Shown here: piece by piece, positions 12,401-24,400 of the stretch
Layout of the letters: every line of letters begins with the position of its first letter
Numbering within the stretch: the first letter of the stretch is position 1
NCBI GenBank assembly: GCA_026874595.1
Contig: CM049313.1
Span: forward strand, 55,720,159 to 55,784,158
DNA length: 64,000 nt
Source: Sipunculus nudus
Taxonomy: Eukaryota; Annelida; Sipuncula; Golfingiida; Sipunculidae
Reading direction: 5' to 3'
Notes under the pieces: generated by a model
What the model saw: only the letters and a program-made list of their open reading frames with translations
Databases searched by the model: none
What the model was told of the DNA's origin: nothing
Program-made: the position numbers and the translations under genes

Positions 12401-15400
12401 ATAAGAAGGAAAAAAATTTAAAACAATTATGTCTATCTAATACAATTTTATACATTAATAATCTTTAAGCTGGCAACTGCAGCCAACTCTGAAAATAGAT
12501 CTTAGTGTTCAAGTCCAATTGTTCATCCTGGTCTTGTCTGGTCTATCAGCAGATTCTCAGAGAAATATTTAGACTTTGATAGAGGTACATGTGTGATGCA
12601 AAGTGACCTCTGGTGGAGATTGTCAGAAAGGCCACAAGAAAGAACGAGAGGAAGAGAGCTAGTGTCGGGACTCACCAGATCTGAGCACTGTGTATGTACC
12701 TATAGTTGCCCAGCGTGCAAAAAGTCAAAGAATAATGTGCTAGGTGTGTGCATTAAACCAATCCAAATCATATACTAAGTGCAAATGAAAAGTCTTGGTC
12801 ACACAAAAGAAATAAGTTCCATGACTCATTACATGGTCTAAACATATTGGGGATATAACTAAGGGTTTATCCACACACAGAGATAGTAAAATATATGCTA
12901 TATGCAATTCTATGTAATACTTCATAACAGAAATGTATGCATGTGCTCATTTTAGAATTTGATTTCATCTAAGATAAAAAAATACAGTGTTAAAATTGAA
13001 ACAGCATTGTCTTGGAGCTTGGTTCTAAAAATTGCAACTTTGAACAACACAAATATAAACTTTTATATACAAGTAATTTTTATGCTCATGTTTTTGACTA
13101 CAAAGACTTAGTAGGGGAAAAAGGTATGACAACTGGAGCAGAATAAAGACTTACCTGACCGACTGGGGCATTGTGACTGATGATGTTTCACTCATTGATG
13201 TGTTTAGCAGGTCACTGTAGTGCAAATTTTCAATACACTGAAAGTAATTAAAATTGAAATTTTAACCTCATTGTTTCAAATATTGTTGGTATTGATTTTG
13301 TGATTTTAATATTAAAACATTTGGTTACTTGTTGGATTTATTTCAGAACTCACATTTCATGATCTAGTTCTATCCAAACTTTTCAACATTTTTCATACAT
13401 TTCATGACCTTCATGTATTTTACTAAGAATTAAGTCAAATGAAGCCAACACTGACCAAACTAGAATTTGGGTAGTCGACAAGTGACTACATGTATCCACC
13501 ATATCACAGAGGCATAGGTAAAGTAAGGCATTGAATGTTCCTGACATGACATGACTCCAAATTTGTGGCAACAGTAAACCAATTTAACTCCTCATATGTA
13601 TGCAATTTTCACCAAAAACAGATCTACAGATGGATACACTATACAAGATTTCAGGCTTAGGCACCAATCCACTACTGAGAAAGAGTGCATTCATGTATTC
13701 TATAACAGCAGGTGGCGCCACCTGTCTGGTCTGTAACAAAGCTATCCAAGACGGATAAACATGCCAAGATTTCAGGCTGATACATCAATCCACTCTCAGA
13801 TATGAGCGATTTTTACCCAAAGCAAACACACGGATGGACGCCACAAAAAATTGCAGATGGCAACACCAATCTTTAATACAAGATGGAGGTATCCAAGAAC
13901 TAAGGACATGCACGATTTCAGGACAAAAGGGCAAATCACTCCTGATAAAAGGGCATTAATGTATTCCATGAGATGGGAGAGGTAGCAGGTGCCACCTGTC
14001 TAATCTATAAGAATACTCTCCAAGATGGATGGACATGCACCATTTCAGACCACTTCTGAGATATGAGCAATTTTCACCAAAAGCAAATACATGGATAGAC
14101 GCCACTTGAAAATGATTGCAGATGGCACCACCTGCACTGAGTATAAGATAGAGGAAAGATCTATGGACATGCATATTTTCAGGCCAATACAGCAAATCTC
14201 TCCTGAGAAAGGGCATTAATTTATTCTATGAAAACAGGAAGGTCAGTGGTGCCACCTGTCTGGTCTATGAAAAACTCTCCAAGATGGTGTAAATGCCAAA
14301 TTTCAGACCAATACATTAAACCACTCCTGAGATATGAGCAATTTTCCCCTAAAGCAAACATACAGATGGACCCCACACAAAAATTATTGCAGATGGCACC
14401 ACCGGTCTTGAATACAAGACGGAAGTATCCAAAATCTATGGACATGCACAATATCAGGCCAATATGGCAAACCACTCCTGAGAAAAAGGCATTAATTAAT
14501 ACAAGAAAACAGTAAGGTAGGTGGGGCCTGTTATATCTCTCATGATACGTCCATAAAATCACAAATCAGTGACTTGTATTCAAGCTTTTGTCTGGATTGA
14601 AGTATGTCATGACAGTGTTGTCCATAAGACAGTCCTGCAGTTTTTGAAATGCTTTTTGTTGTGTATCAGTTCATTGCCAAGTGACATCTTTCTGGGTTAA
14701 TGTACGGAGAGGTTTTATGATTGTGGCATAATTTGGGATGAAACGTGAGCAGTAGTTGACCATCCCTAAAAAGCTGCGTAACTCCGAAACATTCTTTGGT
14801 GGTTTTCTAGTCTTAATTGCCTCAGTTTTCTTTGGGTCAGGAGATATGCCAGCAGCAGAGAATGTAAGTCCAAAGAACTCGATCTGGCTCTGGTTATACT
14901 CACATTTGCTTTGGTTGAGTGTAGGTCCCTTATCATTCAGCCTTTGAAGTGTGGTTTCTAATGCTGTGTCATGCTCAAGTTGAGTTTTGCCAAATACAAT
15001 AATATCATCACTGACATTTTTAGTACCTGGTATATCATGAATCACATTTCTGATGGTTTGTTGAAATATTTCTGATGCTGAGGAAATTCCAAAGTTCAGC
15101 CGTTTATAGCAAAACAAACCAGTATGGGTGCTAAAAGTGGTAATGTAGCTAGAACTGGGATCTAATTCCAACTGGTGGTAACCAGCTTTCAAGTCCAGTT
15201 TACTAAATACGGTGGCACCGTTCAGGTCGCTAATAAGCTCATCCAGTGTCGGCATTTGATGTCTCTCTCTGGTGATGGCTTGATTGGCTTTTCTCATATC
15301 AACACAGATTCTGATTGATTTTAAGTCCTTTTTCGGAGGTGTGACGATTGGGGGCACCCAAGGGGTGGGTTTACCTTCAACTTTCTCAATAATGTCCTCC

Positions 15401-18400
15401 TTCAGAAGCTTAGAAAGCTCTGTTTCCACTTTGCCGCGGAGATGAAATGGGGAGCAACGTGGTTTTTGGGCAACTGGTTTTACAGTTTCATCAATGTGGA
15501 GTTTAACAACAGTGTCTTTCAGTTTGCCTATACCTTGGAATAATTGAGGGAATTCATCTGTAGGATCACTAATTTGCTTCACAACTTTGATCAATTGCAG
15601 TTCTTGGGCTGTAGTATATCCAAGTAAGGCACCATGATTGCCTGACACAACAACAAATGAATGGGGTTGAATCAAAGAGGTTGTCTCAACGAGGAGGTCA
15701 CACTGGTGGTTTGTTTCCTCCATATGGATATAGTCTAGGTTTATGTTTATGAAGTTTTGGCATACCAACCTTGTGTAGGTTTCTTCATCCAAGATATTCA
15801 CTGTTGCACCAGTATCTATCAGCAGATTAGTAGAGACTCCATTCAAAATGACATGTACACAAGGTTGGACCACTTGAGTGTCTTGTACTATGCCAACAAT
15901 ACTGTAGCAATTATCACTGTCACTAGAATCTGTATCAAATTCATCATGATCATCATCTGAGACTGTTTCTGATATTTTACGAACTTGATTTTTCTTCTTC
16001 AATTTGTAGCAAACTCTGGCAAAGTGTCCTGGTTTCTTACAATAGTGACAATTTTGCATCCTGGCTGGACACTGACCTTGATGTTGGAAGGTACCTCCAC
16101 ACTCTATGCATGTATTTGACTGAACTGGTCTATCAGATGCACTAGGTCCCTTCCTGTGCATAGGTCTATCTTTCCTCTGACTTCTATGGGCACTGTTGTC
16201 TGTATATCTAGGTGCATGTGCACTTTTCTGGAATCTGCATAATTTATGTGAAGGCCATGTAATAGCTTTAACATCATGGGCGAGGTCTTGTTCAATGGTA
16301 CTGGCATTAGCCTCTGCAAGTTCTAGTGACCTGCCAATATCTATGATTTCAGATAAAGTCTTATCAGGCTCTCTGAGAGCTCTACGGCGTAGTCTATTTG
16401 AAGTACAATGTTGTATAAGTTGGGACAAGATTTCTTTATCAATATCTGCAAATTCACAGTCTTTAGCGAGTTTATGGAGCTCGGTAATGTATTCATCAAG
16501 AGACTGTCTGGCTTTTTGTTTATGACTACGGAAGCGATATACTTCCTTCTGAATGTTCTTTTTGGGCTGAAAGTACGTACCTAGCAGGTTTTTGACATCT
16601 TCATAAGTATCACGGGTATCATCAGTCTTTTCCGCCTGGAAGATATCGTATACTTGTTCACCTGCGTAATGCAGCAAGAGAGCTCGTTTTCGTTTATCCG
16701 TTTGAATGTTCATTGCGTCGAATAGGTTTTCGAGACAATTTACCCATTTTTCCTATCTCGGGCCGGCATTTGTGCGGTCTATTTCCAAGTCGAACACGGG
16801 AAATACTGGCAGATTATCCATATTGACAATAAAGTTCCTGTTCAGCTCGTCACCAGTGTCATATCTCTCATGATACGTCCATAAAATCACAACTCAGTGA
16901 CTTGTATTCAAGCTTTAATGGAGGCCCGCTGGATACCAAAACTACACATGCCGGATTACCACTTCCGGCCATAAAGACTAAAGATTACCGTATTATGGTT
17001 ATAACACCAAATAATATTAAACAAGGATATCACAGGGCCAACTCTCTGGTCTTCGAGAAAAATCTCCAAGATGGATGTACATGCCAAATTTCAGACCCAT
17101 ACACTGAACCACTTCTAATCGAGATATGAACAATTTTCCCCTAAAGCAAAAGAACGGATGGATGCCACACCAAAACAATTGCACATGGTGCTACCAGTTA
17201 TGAATGAGGAGGTATCCAAATCTATGAATATGCACAAATTCAGCCCAACATATTGAACAAATCACTAAGACTAACAGATGGCAAATGCATGGATGGATGC
17301 TTATAATGCAAAAATAATTGTAGGTGGGGCCACCAGTCTCGAGTAAGAGATGGAGAGATCCAAGCTTTATGGACATGCAAAATGGATCAATAGACAAGCA
17401 AAATTTAAGCTCAATACATTGAACCATTTCTGAGATATTGGCCTTTATTAAAAAAGACATCCAGATTCATACTGACAATAAGAACTGCAGGTGGCGCCAC
17501 CAGTCTTTGTAAAGCACAACTACATAGGTAAGCAAATAACTATTCCTGGTTTAAGAAAGATCAGTCCAAGGGTCTCAGAGAAGTTCTCTGGAAAGGAACA
17601 TAATATTCACAAAAATAATCTGAACACAAAAATGTATTAAAATTTTCCAATAAATCTTAACAAAACTTACTTTCTTGAAATTTAAGATTTGGCAGGCCCG
17701 CAGAGCATGTCTGGAAAGGTGATATTTTCCCAGTCAGTGGTTTTACCTATGGAGGGGTGAGTTGGCAAAAGCCTAAATCAGAGATAACAAGAATGAGAGC
17801 TTAGGAATATAACCTACCTGGCCAATGTCACTGCACCAAGCTGCCTTCTCCTGTAGTGTAGATGCCACGAGGGTAATTGTTAGTGGGGGTCCACTTTTGG
17901 AATCAACCACTATGCGGAAATCTAAACTACCGTAGTCAATTCTTTGCTCGCGCTCACAAGACTGTACAGAGAGCAGGTTAACAGCACCAGGCTGACCACT
18001 AGGGCTCTGATTAGAGTCCAAGGAACATGCTGAAATGACATATTCTGTGATGTAAACAGCAGAAAACATTTAAATGTCAATACATCTTATGTTTCAGTGG
18101 AATGTGTACAGCTCTCTTTAAACTGATCTTACTAGTGCAAAATTAGGCTGACATAACAGTGCAGCCCATTTTCACTGCCTTTGCAAAATATCTTGTATGG
18201 AAAAAGTCACTAGGATAAAAGTTTTACAAAAGTGTTTACATTTAAATAAAATTAGTGCCATCTGTTCAATATGTCTAGAGGTCTGGCCTTATGTAAACAT
18301 AACATACAGAAAATTTTGAACTCATATGAATTTTTTTTCTTTCTGCATTATTCTTCAACTGCACTTCATAAGGTAAATGTAATAGCTGGTTCTGCCACCT

Positions 18401-21400
18401 TTATGCCAGTGTGACAGTTACATATTTTTTGTATTATGTACGGTACAGGCATGCAGTCAGTTGTTCCCCATGTTTGAAAAATGGCATTTAAACATAACTT
18501 GTCCAATGTTGTGTTCTTGGGTTATTTCAAAGAGAACATAGCAGTAAACGAGACTGTTCATGCCCTTATTACATATGAGTGTTATTTACTTACTTTCATC
18601 ATCAAAGTAGAAAATATCTGATGAAGAATCTTCAACTAATGTGCAGTCAGCTAGCGGGATTTTCCCGTGGTGCTGAAAGATATAAAAAGATCAAATGAAA
18701 AACCTGCCATTCTATAACTGTGAAACACGAAGTAACACATCCTTGCAAATATATCAAATCCTTACAAATGTATCTAATTCCGATCTCATTTAGGCAAAAT
18801 AATGTAAACTGATTTAGACCCTGGGACCAAAAAAGGTGAAATAATAGCACACATTTTTTTCATATTTTTTCCATATAGATATAGCCCAGTCAGGTAAAAA
18901 ATGCTGCGCTTCATGAAAACATGATAAATATACATAGGAATAGTGATTCCACAAAAACAATGTTCATGCATGGCTTTAAGAAAACAAAAATCTGACATTT
19001 GAATCATAGAAGTCTATGCTTCTAAAATTCCTGCAACATGACCACATACCTATATCACAAGCATAATTTTTTTTTGCGAAATTAGTATGTATCCAACATG
19101 CAATACATACTTGGTCTAGGGTTAACATGGATAAAGTATATATATAAACATTTTATATGATGAACCAACAAAATGAGCATATTATGAAAGCAGTCCTCCA
19201 GAAAATTATATTCAGCCAGTGGGGGGAGACTCTAAAATCCCCAAATCCAGAGTATTTTGTTACATGTACCAACCACTAGCAGTAATCTTCTACACTTCTC
19301 GCCTAGCTGCATTACTATAGGGCCTCAGAATTCCAGAATAAACCAAGTAAACTGTACAATATTCTCTCATTTGTGTATTTGACTAATCGAAACTAGTTGG
19401 ACACTTACAACATGGTAATATTAGGGGAAAAATATGCCTGCCTATGCTGAGATACATCAGTGATTATATAAAGCTGCTTGGATCCACTGACCAAAGATGA
19501 AGTTTTCAACTCCAAAATGTTCTAATTTACAATATTCTTAAGGTTTTAGTATGTATAAACACTGCCAACTAGTAATGTTGATGATAACCCCCTAGAGAGA
19601 ACCATTGATGATTCGGCTGAGGGTAACAGGACAATATTGACTGGTTCTATTTGAGAAAATAACCCCAAGATGAGCAAACCCCCCACACACAAACAAGTAT
19701 CTGGTTGATAAACAATCACAAATTACAGGAAATTCACATTTTCCAACTCTGTCAGTTATCATGTATACAATATGAATTTACAGTCTTGAGAAAAACACAA
19801 TATTCACTCATGAATTTTAATTATCCCTCTCAATAGCAGATCTATATTTGCCCCTTACATGTTACAGGGGTGAGGTAATAACATTCCTATGGGGAACACA
19901 TGATATACAAAAATTCCTCTGATTAAATTTTAAATTTTCACTTGCCTGTAACTCAGGTTCTCTTGATACCTCACCTGTTGGAGTGACACAAAATATTTAC
20001 TTCTACAATGGTGGGTCTAGCATGTGTATATCTTGCCCATGCACTAAGTTCCTAGGCAGACATCTTGGCAGGGGGATTGTGGGAAATAAGACAGCGAGTC
20101 TGGAGGCATCCTCTGTGATTTTCATTTGGTCCAGTCTGAGGATCTATACAGCCGGCCCAAGCCATAATCCAGGCTGATGCAGCCATTGAAAAATCAATGA
20201 CGGCTGATTCATGAATCTCTTCAGCACTGATAGAGGGGAGCTTCTACCAGCTGGCAATTAAATCACTCAACCAATGTGCGTCTTAAGCTTTTCAATCATT
20301 GATTATTCCTGTATGCCTTGACAGTTTGTAACAAAACTGGCACATAAACTGTCAATCATAGTTGCCTCTGATGGTCCTCTCTGTAACTCTGTATGCAGCT
20401 GTCACTCAGATTGTAACTATACTGCCTGTCACTAAATAACACATGCTGCTGTTGTAATGGATTGATACAGCAAATCAGTAGTGTTTAAATTCTGTCTTTG
20501 TTTGATGTACACAAGGGATATAACATTGCCATAGCACTTTGATTATTAACTTCTTTCTTTTAAAGATTAGGTCCATACCCTGTAGGGGGCACTGTCTATT
20601 GAATGATAAAGAAGAAAATCTTGCAAATAAGAAGGACAGGTAAAAGTTAAACCTTTTGGATTTCAGGTGGCAAATAAAGAGTCTAGAAATATATTCCAGC
20701 AGTTTTAACCAGTTGTAAGAGGATTTGGTCATTTGAGGCAGTGGCCTGGTGCAGTCCAGAGATCTTCTCCATAGTCCAACGCCTTATACCCCACAGCAAC
20801 ATCTTAATCTATCATATTAGGCTTATAAACTATGTCATATCACTACAAATATCAACTACTTCCTTGCCCTTCTGATAATAACAGACCTCTTGTTTCAATT
20901 ACTTTTTTTACAATTACTCTGTTACAAAGATGACTACAAATAACATCAACATACAGGAGTGTCAATACAGAGGGGTATGGGGGTATATAACCCCCCCCCC
21001 ACACACACACACACACACACACACTTTTCACAAAGGTACAAGGTCAATGTAATTATTTCCCCTGCTATTCATACAATTATATTTATATATTGGAAATGAA
21101 ATATATATATAATCAGAAATATAGACTTTGGTTCCATTTCTGAGTTTACTTTTAAATATTATATATCTAAACCTGGTTTAGATTTAACCCATACAAAAAA
21201 TATAATACCTTATTTTTAAAACTTCATACTTAATTTTAATATCCTAGAAATGTGTCACACAGACAATAAAAGGTATATATCTCAACTTTGATTACCCTAT
21301 CCATTACCATCCCCTCACGCCCTTGAAGATAAATCTATGACACTGTCAACCAAAATTCTCAATAAATAATAATGATAGTAGTTTTAATGAAAAAATAATG

Positions 21401-24400
21401 AACCCTTTAGCACTTTCTATTTCACAATCTCTAGTACATGACAAGGCTTGATCCCAATTTCCTGACATGTGGTGACTCTGATGCTAAATTCACTTACTGG
21501 CGAGTGTGGTAAAATTAAAATATATTTCTTTAAAACCTTGCAACTGAAGACACTGAATATCAATACAATGCTTTCTAAGAGAAAATTGCCATTGTATATG
21601 AAATATTAAAATTCATACTTTCATCTTATGATGGGTACTTTTTCTAATTTAATATATCAATTTGTTATAAAGCTATATATTAATACACCTTCAAATAGGG
21701 TTAGTGGTAGCATGAAAAGCACATCTTTTATCAGACCCAGTTCTGTCTCTGTAGATACTACACATCCACTACTGGGTCGTATCTTTCATGTACAACAAAT
21801 GAATATGACCTGTGTTTTCCTGAATAGTGCATGTGTGTCCTGCATAGACAAGTAATCAATATGAGCCTATACTTAAATATTTAGCACTAAATACTTGTAA
21901 TACTAATACCATTACTATTATTCCATAAGTTAAAATTTCTCTAAATAACTAAAGTGAGTAGATCATAAAAGTTTGTATGTCATTAGGCTTAACACGACCA
22001 ACCATAACTTCATATACATCACAAGCTGTTACATAAGGCTAATCATGCCTTCCCCAACATCACTTCCTCAGCTGTAACCTCCTCTACATCACCAGCTGTA
22101 AAACAGCCAGTCACAACCTCCTCTACGTCACAAGCTTTAACACATCAAGTTTTAACCTCTTCTACACCACCAGCTGTAACACATCCAGTAATAACCTCCT
22201 CTACATCATTAGCTGGAATACATCCAGTCATAACCTACTGTACATCACAAGCTGTGAAACAGCTAGTTATAACCTTCTCTACATCACCAGCTGTAACACA
22301 TCCACTCGTATTCTCCTTTACACCACCAGCTGTAACATAGCCAGTCATAACCTCTACACCACCAGCTGTAACATAGCCAGTCATAACCTCTACACCACCA
22401 GCTGTAACATTGCCAGTCATAACCTCTACACCACCAGCTGTAACATAGGCAGTCATAACCTCTACACCACCAGCTGTAACATAGCCAGTTATAACCTCTA
22501 CACCACCAGCTGTAACATAGCCAGTCATAACCTCTACACCACCAGCTGTAACATAGCCAGTCATAACCTCTGCACCACCAGCTGTATCACATCCAGTCAT
22601 CCAGTCATAACCTCCTCTACATGACCAGCTGTAACACATTCACTCATACCTCTACACCACCAGCTGTAACACATCCACTCATAACCTCCTCTACACCACC
22701 AGCTGTAACACATCCAGTCATAACCTCCTCTACACCACCAGCTGTAACACATCCACTCATAACCTCCTCTACACCACCAGCTGTAACACATCCAGTCATA
22801 ACCTCCTCTACACCACCAGCTGTAACACAGACAGCCAGGCCATCCTAAAATTGGAGGTTTTCCCTGAGTTCCAGGATGGTTGGAAACCCTTTTTTAAATA
22901 CTAACAATTTCCATTATTTCGAAGATGTGAAGTTTATGATCCCTGGACTGTACAATATCAGACCCAGAGGTGGTTAAAACCTGCTCTTTTATGGAGAAAT
23001 CACTGTTTGGCATTGCTTATCCTAATGGTTAAAGGTATTACTCCACAGTGTAAATGATAAAGCCCATGCTTCTCAAAATCCTGCATCTGCCAACAGAGTA
23101 CAGCATGACCTATACGAGTGTCTAACCTTGGCAAGATGTAGCCTTCCATTGGATGCCCTTGTAGTGAGCAGCATGTGATTTGTGAAGAGGAACACCTGAC
23201 GAACCATCTCCTTCTTGGCATCCTTGAATGATGAACCAATAGAACCGAGTCGACTCCTCGTACTCTTGTGTTTGTCATTCAGCACCTGGAGCAATGTGCC
23301 TATAAAAGAAAAAAAAAACTTTAAATCACTATTTTTTCCCAAACTCTTCAGCAGGCTTGATACAGTTTATTAAAACATTTTATTTAACATACTATGTAGC
23401 ATAGTCCAGAACTAAATCCTGATGGCTTCACAAACACTCAGCTCCAAAAGAATGGCCTGTTATTGTCCAGCAATAAAATGCCACATTTGATTCATCTAGC
23501 CGTCAAATCAGGCTGGAAGGTTTGTCCTGGCTTAATGTTCAAATCACAGCCCCACCAACGGTTACTTTTAGGTCGGATTTATGTTATATGCTTTACCTTC
23601 TGACAGTGAGTAATATCAAGCTTGTCCCATAATTAATAGTTATCCAATAAGCCCTAAATCTTTCAAATGTCAGATATATGCTGTCATGAACAATGCATGA
23701 TATTACTGGTAATGTTGTTCAAAGATAAGCATGATATCACTGTAAGAAGGTTAAGCCTGTTACATTTCATACTTCTGACATAAAATTTACCATTTGTGAG
23801 GCTGCTATTTGAGCATTAAGCCAGGACAAACCTTCCAATCTGATTTGACAGTTGGAAGAATAGAATGTGGTACTTTACTGCATGCTAACAGGCAGGGACT
23901 TTGAGGGCAGGGTGTTTGTGAGGCCTGCCAGCACTCAGTTCTGGACTTGCTGTGGCACAGGACAGCCCCTCATACTACATGATCTCCTGTGATTGACTTA
24001 ATTGTATGCAGACACAGGAAGATGACAGTGCAACCACTCCACCTGTTGTGATTTGATAGAATTATCTTTGATGTCGATTAATATGGCATGATCCAACCAA
24101 AAATTTTATAAAATGCCTGATCCTTATTGTTTTCTATGATTTCCTGCAATTTCCTACACAAAGTTTACCACAGAAACTTGTGCTGGAGCTCTCAAAAAAT
24201 AATATCATCTATGATTTTCTGTGATACTGCAGAAAATTTCGGAATGTTCTTACAGGAAATTGCACCATGTTAGGCCAGTTTATAAAGAGTGTATCTGTCT
24301 CCCACACTTAGAAACTAGAATATCAGCAGAAGCTGACAAAAGCTGTCAGCCAAAAGAACAGTGTTTAGAGGGGAACCAGTCGTTTCGTCACCACAGTCAT

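Larger units (their letters stand above)
4990..13154 (-). other. Intron i-j
   Basis: An 8.2-kb intron. It holds two Harbinger-like MITEs (5351-5684, 8534-9568), a LINE tail (7170-7616), a 45-bp palindrome (8273-8317), GGGGTCC-type minisatellite (10178-10350), an inverted-repeat element (11452-12048), and homopolymer runs of C (about 9504-9514) and G (about 10286-10304). The remainder is AT-rich. A weak cassette-exon candidate is at 6836-6925. Confidence 0.75.
14529..17034 (-). mobile_element. Ty3/gypsy-like LTR retrotransposon, internally deleted
   Basis: The element is bounded by TG and CA and by a 5-bp duplication GGGCC (14524-14528 and 17035-17039). In its own orientation: full 5' LTR 17034-16857, primer-binding region, gag-protease-reverse transcriptase, then a jump into the last 60 bp of the 3' LTR (14588-14529). 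RNase H (beyond its first residues), integrase and two thirds of the 3' LTR are missing. The 2 differences in 60 bp between LTR copies suggest a moderately young insertion. Confidence 0.9.
13459..17600 (+). repeat. Family-1b palindrome array, split by a gypsy element
   Basis: The head at about 13463-13505 (tagaatttgggtagtcgaca then agtgactacatgtatcc) can form the family-1 head hairpin. Core modules of about 265-275 bp follow, with the palindrome or decayed forms at 13711-13722 (exact), about 13986, 14248 and 14519, and after the insertion at 17490-17501 (exact). The end carries the family-1 'caagggtctcagagaagttctctgg' segment but no clean tail hairpin. The LTR element 14529-17034 interrupts one palindrome. 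Confidence 0.78.
13238..17817 (-). other. Intron h-i
   Basis: A 4.6-kb intron, almost wholly filled by a family-1 tandem array (13459-17600) and the LTR element inserted in it (14529-17034). About 200 bp at each edge is unique AT-rich sequence. Confidence 0.8.

Noticed and set aside
15757-16525. Plus-strand open frames within the gypsy pol/gag region
   Set aside because: They are antisense shadows of the 680-codon gag-pol frame.
22070-22845. CRISPR-like spaced repeats
   Set aside because: Units are directly tandem with no unique spacers, and the window is animal nuclear DNA.
22235-22848. Long open frames of repeated 12-13-residue units on both strands
   Set aside because: They come from the minisatellite period being a multiple of three. 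There are no splice signals or homology, and both strands are open alike.
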